Assembly (NCBI GenBank): GCA_027310925.1
Contig: DAICZX010000018.1
Location: forward strand, 1-9,461
From: Candidatus Parcubacteria bacterium
GTDB lineage: Bacteria > Patescibacteriota > Minisyncoccia > Phycocordibacterales > Phycocordibacteraceae
Length of the DNA: 9,461 bases
Direction: 5' to 3'
Positions 1 through 4,363 of the stretch are shown piece after piece. The position numbers and the translations under genes were made by a program. The notes beneath the pieces were generated by a model, which ran no database searches, had not been told where the DNA came from, and saw only the letters and a program-made list of their open reading frames with translations. Positions within the stretch are counted from its first letter, which is position 1. Each line of letters opens with the position of its first letter.

Positions 1-1
1 G

Positions 2-106
2 TATCACGTCGATGTGAATCCCGAAGATTTCTTTCTGACTTTATGGAAGAAGTTCGAATGCGATTCGAACCACTTGGGTCGTACTGCTGCCTCATGCCTA
101 AGGTAA
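2..106 (+). CDS. Possible 3' end of an unidentified gene (left-edge partial)
   Basis: This frame is open from the left edge and closes with TAA at 104-106, giving 34 visible residues that begin YHVDVNPEDFFLTLWKKF. I do not recognise a family. The first half has plausible codon use and composition, and a gene entering from the left would fit here. However, the opposite strand is also open from an ATG at 95 to the left edge, so an open frame this short proves little. The second half overlaps a perfect inverted repeat, which is more typical of non-coding sequence. It could equally be intergenic DNA downstream of the tRNA. Confidence 0.22.
   Translation, partial: YHVDVNPEDFFLTLWKKFECDSNHLGRTAASCLR
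52..70. repeat. Perfect 8-bp inverted repeat, GTTCGAAT / ATTCGAAC
   Basis: Positions 52-59 (GTTCGAAT) and 63-70 (ATTCGAAC) are exact reverse complements separated by GCG. Both arms resemble the conserved T-loop core of tRNA genes (TTCGAAT), and a true T-arm lies about 80 bp away in the tRNA-Ser. No T-run follows on either strand, so it is not a convincing terminator. It could be an operator-like site, a tRNA-derived scar or chance. Confidence 0.4.
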
Positions 107-133
107 TTAGGACACACCGATAAAAAGTATCAA

Positions 134-223
134 TGGCGGAGGCGGAGAGATTCGAACTCTCGAGACCCTTTCGGGTCTGCCGCCTTTCCAAGGCGGTGCA
201 CTAGACCACTATGCGACGCCTCC
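134..223 (-). tRNA. tRNA-Ser (anticodon GGA), CCA encoded
   Basis: Read on the minus strand, the sequence folds as a class II tRNA of 90 nt. The acceptor stem GGAGGCG (223-217) pairs with CGCCTCC, followed by discriminator G and a genomically encoded CCA that ends at 134. The anticodon stem CCGCC/GGCGG encloses the loop TTGGAAA, so the anticodon is GGA (plus-strand 187-189) and reads UCC/UCU serine codons. A long variable arm with CAGACCC and GGGTCT halves around GAAA is diagnostic of Ser/Leu/Tyr-type tRNAs. The T-arm is GAGAG-TTCGAAT-CTCTC. Discriminator G matches bacterial serine tRNAs. A T-run (TTTTT) follows about 8 nt after CCA and may help end the transcript. I see no convincing -35/-10 pair in the 84 bp upstream, although a TATAAA lies just before the 5' end. 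Confidence 0.97.
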
Positions 224-300
224 TATATTTATAGTTACTCGACTCTACATCAATCTGTATTGAAAACACTATCAAAATTTAGACGGTTGTGCACGTAATT

Positions 301-333
301 ATAAAAAGATGGCCTGTCGCGCGACAGGCCATC
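301..333 (-). terminator. Intrinsic terminator after the 65-residue gene
   Basis: On the minus strand, an 11-bp perfect stem (arms 308-318 and 323-333, GATGGCCTGTC and its complement) with loop GCGC is followed directly by TTTTTAT (307-301). The whole 308-333 block is a 26-bp perfect palindrome. It starts 9 nt after the stop codon of the small gene at 343. On the plus strand the stem is followed by CGTATGAC without a T-run, so termination should be one-way. It would close the lemA/GGDEF/htpX/small-protein cluster and insulate the tRNA. Confidence 0.9.
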
Positions 334-342
334 CGTATGACT

Positions 343-540
343 TTATCCCAATTGGGTGACGAGTTTCTTCCACCACCACTTATTTCGCGTTTTCTGCGGG
401 TGCATTCCCTTGCATCCGCCGCAAGAGCAAAAGTTCCCATCACCGGTTCCTGCGTTATTATTGGTTATCTTCCCCTCGTCGTTAATAGTCTTCCCATTAA
501 CATATCCTTTTTGGGGGGAAAAATACAGAACTCGTGTCAT
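343..540 (-). CDS. 65-residue protein with a CxCx2Cx3H motif, function unknown
   Basis: I do not recognise a family. The product is a hydrophilic 65-residue protein without a signal peptide or membrane segment. Its middle is rich in Gly, Asn and Asp. It then has the sequence FCSCGGCKGMH (residues 37-47), in which C38, C40, C43 and H47 could bind a metal such as zinc or iron. A basic, tryptophan-rich tail follows (KWWWKKL, 54-60). Although the gene is short, three signs support it: a perfect AGGAGG 8 nt before the ATG, a plausible promoter at 579-607, and a strong terminator 9 nt after the TAA. It lies 77 bp after htpX on the same strand and may be read from htpX as well as from its own promoter. 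Plus-strand frames over this region lack such signals. Confidence 0.66.
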   Translation of the reverse strand: MTRVLYFSPQKGYVNGKTINDEGKITNNNAGTGDGNFCSCGGCKGMHPQKTRNKWWWKKLVTQLG

Positions 541-548
541 TATGTGTT

Positions 549-554
549 CCTCCT
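549..554 (-). promoter_or_regulatory. Strong Shine-Dalgarno AGGAGG for the 65-residue gene
   Basis: The minus strand reads AGGAGGAACACATA and then ATG, so the SD core lies 8 nt from the start codon, near the optimum. It decides the start at 540. No other gene start in the window has a core of this strength at proper distance, which sets this gene apart. Confidence 0.82.
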
Positions 555-578
555 ATTCATTTGGTTTCGAGAACAGCC

Positions 579-607
579 GATATAAAGATACCACAATGAA
601 CTGTCTA
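579..607 (-). promoter_or_regulatory. Candidate sigma-70-type promoter for the 65-residue gene
   Basis: On the minus strand, TAGACA (607-602, five of six matches to TTGACA) and TATATC (584-579, four of six to TATAAT) are separated by 17 bp. Transcription would start near 572, giving a leader of about 30 nt that contains the AGGAGG site. The promoter lies in the gap between htpX and the small gene. It is a consensus match only, without experimental support. Confidence 0.45.
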
Positions 608-617
608 TATCTAGTGG

Positions 618-1523
618 TTAATGCACTTCTGTATCAAGGAGAGCCTTAACTCGATCTGGAATCGGAGGGTGCGTCGAGAAAAGGCGCTCGATCCAACCGG
701 AACTGCCACCGGATTTTGCGCCAAAAGGATCCCCTATAAAAAGATGTGCGGTCGCAAGATTCGCACTCTTCATTGGTACGGTATAGCCACCTATCTTTCC
801 GAGCGCAGACGCAAGACCTTCTGGGTAGCGCGTAAGTAAGACGCCGGAAGCGTCGGCAAGATATTCGCGTCGACGCGAAATGGCGAGCTCAATGAGTTTT
901 GCCGCCAAGGGCGCAAGCACAATACCAACGACGGCAAGGATCATCAAGAGCACACCTCCCTCCCCCTGATTGTTACGCCGACCGCCGCCCCAGAACGAAA
1001 TGCGGAGAAAGATATTGGCGGCAAGGGCGACGAAACCCGCGAGCACCACCGCAATCGTCATGAGCAGCATGTCACGATTCTTAATGTGTGAAAGTTCGTG
1101 ACCAATGACACCCTCGAGTTCCGGACGCGTCATCATAGAAAGGAGACCGCTTGTTGCGCATACGACCGCATGCTTTTCGTCGCGACCAGTCGCGAACGCG
1201 TTTGGTGCCGGATCATCAATCACGTAGAGTCTTGGCATAGGTATTCCGGCGGTAATCGCGAGATTCTCGGTAACTGTATAGAAATCAAAGAATTCTTCCC
1301 GTGTAGCCGGTCGCGCGTGATTCAGAGAAAGTACGAGTCTATCCGAAGCCCAGTAGGCGTAAAAATTCGTCGCCACGGCAATGAAAATGGCGATGTAGAG
1401 TATGAGGGAATTATTGAGGTACCAAGAAATCCCGTAGCCAATTGCGATAACCACGACCAAAAACCCAACCACGAGTGCCCAGGTCCTGCGAATATTTGAT
1501 GCACGTTCGGCGTAGAGATTCAT
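618..1523 (-). CDS. htpX: HtpX-type membrane zinc metalloprotease (M48B)
   Basis: HtpX is an integral membrane peptidase that degrades misfolded membrane proteins. The 301-residue product has the family's usual length and layout. Two N-terminal membrane segments lie at about 14-34 and 38-58. The zinc motif HELSH is at 142-146 (ligands H142 and H146, catalytic E143). Two more membrane segments follow (about 152-172 and 192-215), then RREYLAD with the third ligand E220. The segment DPAPNAFATG (104-113) is typical of the family, and the C-terminal STHPPIPDRV also matches. The ATG overlaps the stop of the GGDEF gene as ATGA. There is no Shine-Dalgarno site, so translation is probably coupled to the upstream frame. 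LemA two genes upstream is a common HtpX neighbour. All catalytic residues are present, so it should be active. Confidence 0.96.
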   Translation of the reverse strand: MNLYAERASNIRRTWALVVGFLVVVIAIGYGISWYLNNSLILYIAIFIAVATNFYAYWASDRLVLSLNHARPATREEFFDFYTVTENLAITAGIPMPRLYVIDDPAPNAFATGRDEKHAVVCATSGLLSMMTRPELEGVIGHELSHIKNRDMLLMTIAVVLAGFVALAANIFLRISFWGGGRRNNQGEGGVLLMILAVVGIVLAPLAAKLIELAISRRREYLADASGVLLTRYPEGLASALGKIGGYTVPMKSANLATAHLFIGDPFGAKSGGSSGWIERLFSTHPPIPDRVKALLDTEVH

Positions 1524-2173
1524 GTTTCGTACTTGTTAACTTTATTACGATCTTTCTTTGCCACATACATTGCCTCGTCGGCAAGTCTAAGCAGTGTCCG
1601 GAAATCACTTGAGCTCTCCGAAGAAACGACTCCTAGGCTTGCCGTAGTTTTCAAGTCTGGATATTTTTCAAACTCAAGTTCCTCAATATTTTTCCGGATC
1701 TTCTCTGCTTCCTGTACGGCACCGCCTTCATCCGTATCACGCAAGAATACCGCGAACTCTTCCCCTCCCCAGCGGGCAACTATGTCCGATGAACGAACGG
1801 AGCCCGCCAGTACCTTCGCAATCTCCCGCAGTACCTCATCACCTGCTTCGTGACCACGAGTATCGTTTATTTCCTTGAAATGATCGACGTCTATAAAGAC
1901 CATGGAGCCCCTCAAATGCTCGGCATTTTTACGACGTTCCGCCGTTTCTCCTTCATGGACCGTTTTGAACAACCGCTCAAGTTCTTCTTCAAAAGGCTTA
2001 CGCATTTTCAATCCAGTAAGATGGTCGATACCCTGCTGTTCTTCCAACCACTCGGCATGCCACTTAAGTAATGCGTTCTCGTTATCAAGATCTTTCACTA
2101 CTTCCGAAATCTCCTCGGCACTTCCCGGAGTTTTTGCAGGGCCCCATTTCGATTTTTCGAAGTGTGACGCCAT
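1520..2173 (-). CDS. Short GGDEF diguanylate cyclase
   Basis: A single GGDEF domain of about 165 residues would convert two GTP to cyclic di-GMP. The visible motifs are DHLTGL (50-55), FIDVDHFKEINDTRGHEAGD (93-112, metal-binding D95 and the usual FK-IND and GH-GD signature) and GGEEF (136-140), a functional active-site variant. RSSD (127-130) lies five residues before GGEEF, as in the product-inhibition I-site (RxxD). The first 50 residues are charged and helical, probably a short coiled coil for dimerisation. There is no sensor domain, membrane segment or signal peptide, so it should be cytosolic. It starts 12 bp after lemA and shares 4 bp with htpX, so it is part of that operon. A degenerate, purely regulatory role is unlikely because the active site is intact. 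Confidence 0.93.
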   Translation of the reverse strand: MASHFEKSKWGPAKTPGSAEEISEVVKDLDNENALLKWHAEWLEEQQGIDHLTGLKMRKPFEEELERLFKTVHEGETAERRKNAEHLRGSMVFIDVDHFKEINDTRGHEAGDEVLREIAKVLAGSVRSSDIVARWGGEEFAVFLRDTDEGGAVQEAEKIRKNIEELEFEKYPDLKTTASLGVVSSESSSDFRTLLRLADEAMYVAKKDRNKVNKYET

Positions 2174-2185
2174 GAAAATAGGATT

Positions 2186-2743
2186 TTAAAATTGCACCTT
2201 CACTGGTTCTGCAGCTGCAGCATCAGCAGCCGCGAGCTCGAAGAGCTCCATCGGCTTGAATTTGAAAGAACCCGCAATAATATTGCCTGGGAACGATTGC
2301 AGGGCTGTGTTAAGCGCCATCACGGTCGTGTTGTAGAAGCGACGAGATGCCTGAATCTTATCTTCCGTATCGCCAAGCTCCTGTTGCAGTTGGAGGAAGT
2401 TTTCATTTGCCTTAAGTTGCGGATAATTCTCTGCGACGGCAAAGAGGGACTTCAATGTCCCCGCGAGCGCATTCTCGGCCGCGGCTTTGTCCGCGGTGCC
2501 AGTGGCACCCATCGCTCTCGTTCGTGCATCGGTCACGTTCTGGAATGTCGTCTTCTCGTGCGCAGCATACCCCTTCACAGACTCAACAAGATTCGGAATG
2601 AGGTCGTAACGGCGCTTCAGTTGCACTGCGATATCGGCCCATGCCTCCTTCGCGCGATTCGTAAGAGTGACAAAATTGTTATACGCGAAGACGAGCCAAA
2701 GCACGATGATTGCGAGGATTATGTACACAATGGTGATAGTCAT
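2186..2743 (-). CDS. lemA: LemA family membrane protein
   Basis: This 185-residue protein has an N-terminal membrane helix (about 3-23, ITIVYIILAIIVLWLVFAY) followed by a long helical soluble domain. Family hallmarks are RRYDLIPNLVESVKGYAAHE (44-63), AENYPQLKANENFLQLQQEL (103-122) and the ASRRFYN stretch (132-138). The C-terminal SFPGNIIAGSFKF segment also fits. LemA proteins have no assigned enzymatic activity. Their frequent pairing with HtpX suggests an envelope quality-control role, and the order here (lemA, GGDEF, htpX) keeps that pairing with an insertion. The ATG at 2743 has no Shine-Dalgarno site. Instead an extended -10 (TGCTACACT) ends exactly 6 nt before it, which predicts a leaderless transcript. 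The tail is rich in Ala. Confidence 0.95.
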   Translation of the reverse strand: MTITIVYIILAIIVLWLVFAYNNFVTLTNRAKEAWADIAVQLKRRYDLIPNLVESVKGYAAHEKTTFQNVTDARTRAMGATGTADKAAAENALAGTLKSLFAVAENYPQLKANENFLQLQQELGDTEDKIQASRRFYNTTVMALNTALQSFPGNIIAGSFKFKPMELFELAAADAAAAEPVKVQF

Positions 2744-2749
2744 GCATTA

Positions 2750-2777
2750 AGTGTAGCACCACACAGAATCAACGCAA
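2750..2777 (-). promoter_or_regulatory. lemA operon promoter, extended -10, predicted leaderless
   Basis: The minus strand reads TGC-TACACT (2758-2750), an extended -10. A weak -35 TTGCGT (2777-2772) lies 16 bp upstream, inside the last codons of the membrane protein gene. The hexamer is followed by TAATGC and then the lemA ATG, which puts the expected +1 on the A of the start codon. It probably drives lemA, GGDEF and htpX. Confidence 0.68.
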
Positions 2778-3203
2778 ATGAGTAAAAAAGTAGATCCCGA
2801 ACGGCACACACCACGTAAGCCAATCAACAATACCTTTTTTCCAAAGCTGCTGATACATGCGACGGTGCAAGTAAAACTCTTGAAATGAAATGAAGAGCAC
2901 AGCAATAGTAAGGAATACGTACATTGCACGGGCGCCGCCGAGAAATGACTCGGAGAGATAGGCTGCAACGGTCAAGAAAAGTATGGCGCCGAAGAGATGG
3001 AAGAGTTGCAGATAGGCATCGAGTTTGAAACCGTAATGGCCAGTGCCGTACATTCGCTCGTACCGCGCGAACGTCGCATTATACGAACGAACGCCACGTA
3101 CCCACTGCCCCTGTACTTGTGTTTTGAAGGGATACAGCCGGTCCGGCAGCGTCACAAGTGTCTGATAGAAACCAACACGTTTCGCCGTTCGTTTCTTCCG
3201 CAT
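2769..3203 (-). CDS. Conserved-looking three-helix membrane protein, function unknown
   Basis: This is a 144-residue protein of no family I can name. The N-terminal 60 residues are basic and aromatic-rich (for example QGQWVRGVRSYNATFARYER, 31-50). Three hydrophobic segments follow at about 63-85, 92-110 and 124-141, and the protein ends in THLR. The charge pattern (basic N-terminus, RR near 114, KK near 122) suggests a cytosolic N-terminus. I chose the ATG at 3203, which follows the malic enzyme stop by 4 bp. The longer upstream frame only overlaps malic enzyme and looks like out-of-frame sequence. AGGAG lies 1 nt before the ATG, too close for normal ribosome binding. The same bases are the 6-nt spacer after a TACACT box, so a leaderless start or re-initiation after malic enzyme is more likely. 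Confidence 0.78.
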   Translation of the reverse strand: MRKKRTAKRVGFYQTLVTLPDRLYPFKTQVQGQWVRGVRSYNATFARYERMYGTGHYGFKLDAYLQLFHLFGAILFLTVAAYLSESFLGGARAMYVFLTIAVLFISFQEFYLHRRMYQQLWKKGIVDWLTWCVPFGIYFFTHLR

Positions 3204-3207
3204 ACTC

Positions 3208-4338
3208 CTAGTGTACCGCCCGCGCAACGGCCTTGACCACACGCGAATCAAGGAGGTCGGGGATAACCTTCTCGGCTGTCGGATTCTTGATGAGCGTGGC
3301 AAGCGCACGGGCGGCCCGCAATTTGTTCTTCTCGGTGATCTTTTTAACTCCATGATCGAGTGCTCCACGGAACATCCCCGGGAAAACAAGGGCGTTGTTT
3401 ATCTGGTTCGGATAGTCGGAGCGGCCCGTCGCAACAACAGCGGCACCTGCCTTTTTCGCTTTATCGGGCAGAATCTCCGGGTCGGGATTAGCCATCGCGA
3501 AAACAATTCCGCGCGGCGCCATACTTGCGACATGTCCTGCCTTAAGGAGTCCTTTTCCAGAAAGGCCAATGAACACGTCCGCGCCACGCATCGCCTCCGC
3601 AAGATCCCCGCACACGCCGCGGGGATTCGTGAACGTAGTGAGTTCAGTCTTGTACGCATTCAAATCAGAGCGGCCGGCATAAATCGTTCCCGCACGATCG
3701 AGGAGGATAATATCTTTGACGCCGGCTGCAAACAACAGTCTTGCGACCGCCGTCCCCGCCGCGCCCGCACCGTTTATAACGACCTTCAATTTCTTATAGT
3801 CCTTTTTTACGACTTTCGCCGCGTTGATTAGCCCCGCAAGCACGACGACTGCGGTACCGTGCTGATCGTCGTGCATTACGGGTATATTGAGCTCTTTAAT
3901 GAGCCGCTGCTCGATGTCGAAACACCGAGGTGCCGAAATGTCTTCGAGATTGATGCCGCCGAAGGCGGGCGCAATGGCTTTCACAATGCGCACAATCTCG
4001 TCCGGATCCTGCGTATCAAGCACAATGGGCCATGCATCAATGCCTGCCACCTCTTTAAATATGTGCGCCTTCCCTTCCATTATCGGTAATGCGCCATAAG
4101 GACCGATGTTGCCAAGCCCGAGCACCGCCGAGCCGTCGGAAATAACGGCGACGCTGTTTTTCTTTATCGACATTTTCCGCGCGTCTTCTGGATGTTTCGT
4201 GAGATGTAAAGCAGCAGCGCCAACGCCCGGCGTATACCAAAGCGAGAAATCTTTTTTCTCTTTCAGCTTCACACGAGCTCTCGTCTCTACGCGCGCACCC
4301 TGCTTCTTATACGCCGTCACTATATTCTTCGCGTTCAT
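3208..4338 (-). CDS. Malic enzyme (malate to pyruvate, NAD(P)-dependent)
   Basis: Malic enzyme oxidatively decarboxylates malate to pyruvate and CO2 in the cytosol, making NADH or NADPH. The 376-residue product is the compact bacterial form, without the phosphotransacetylase-like C-terminal domain of MaeB. Motifs in order are YTPGVG (35-40, catalytic Tyr35), GLGNIGPYGALPIMEGK (74-90, catalytic Lys90) and GGINLEDISAPRCFDIE (127-143, metal ligands E132 and D133). Next come MHDDQHGTA (155-163, further acidic metal site), the Rossmann loop GAGAAGTA (190-197), ANPDPEI (283-289) and TGRSDYPNQINN (304-315). All key residues are present. Cofactor preference cannot be read safely. I set the start at 4338; the upstream extension would overlap recG and lacks family similarity. 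It is divergent from recG across 25 bp and is followed after 4 bp by the membrane protein gene. Confidence 0.95.
   Translation of the reverse strand: MNAKNIVTAYKKQGARVETRARVKLKEKKDFSLWYTPGVGAAALHLTKHPEDARKMSIKKNSVAVISDGSAVLGLGNIGPYGALPIMEGKAHIFKEVAGIDAWPIVLDTQDPDEIVRIVKAIAPAFGGINLEDISAPRCFDIEQRLIKELNIPVMHDDQHGTAVVVLAGLINAAKVVKKDYKKLKVVINGAGAAGTAVARLLFAAGVKDIILLDRAGTIYAGRSDLNAYKTELTTFTNPRGVCGDLAEAMRGADVFIGLSGKGLLKAGHVASMAPRGIVFAMANPDPEILPDKAKKAGAAVVATGRSDYPNQINNALVFPGMFRGALDHGVKKITEKNKLRAARALATLIKNPTAEKVIPDLLDSRVVKAVARAVH
3210..3215 (-). promoter_or_regulatory. Candidate -10 box (TACACT) 6 nt before the membrane protein start
   Basis: On the minus strand, TACACT-AGGAGT-ATG overlaps the malic enzyme stop codon (TAG at 3210-3208). 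Its geometry is identical to that at lemA and recG. No good -35 or TGn extension is visible, so alone it would be weak; the shared spacing raises its credibility. Confidence 0.38.
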
Positions 4339-4349
4339 GATAAACCGCC

Positions 4350-4357
4350 AGTATACT
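4350..4357. promoter_or_regulatory. Palindromic -10 box AGTATACT shared by recG and malic enzyme
   Basis: TATACT is present on both strands of this 8-bp palindrome. On the plus strand it occupies 4352-4357 and is followed by ACAGAT and the recG ATG, placing +1 on the start codon. On the minus strand it occupies 4355-4350 and predicts a start near 4343, only about 5 nt before the malic enzyme ATG. The -35 matches are poor on both sides. The whole gap between the two start codons is 25 bp, so little else can act as a promoter unless it lies inside the coding regions. Confidence 0.5.
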
Positions 4358-4363
4358 ACAGAT

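Noticed and set aside
48..120. Possible second tRNA or tRNA relic on the minus strand
   Set aside because: A TTCGAAT T-loop core is present, but the flanking GTGG has no pairing partner and no acceptor or anticodon stem can be drawn.
298..303. TATAAT on the minus strand as a tRNA promoter
   Set aside because: It overlaps the terminator T-run, its -35 would lie inside the terminator stem, and it is about 75 nt upstream of the tRNA.
289..649. Two overlapping plus-strand reading frames of 97-98 residues
   Set aside because: They have no start signals, overlap each other and cover the terminator and the SD-supported minus-strand gene.
4106..4363. Upstream extension of recG by 86 residues
   Set aside because: It runs antisense through the start of malic enzyme and has no resemblance to RecG N-termini.
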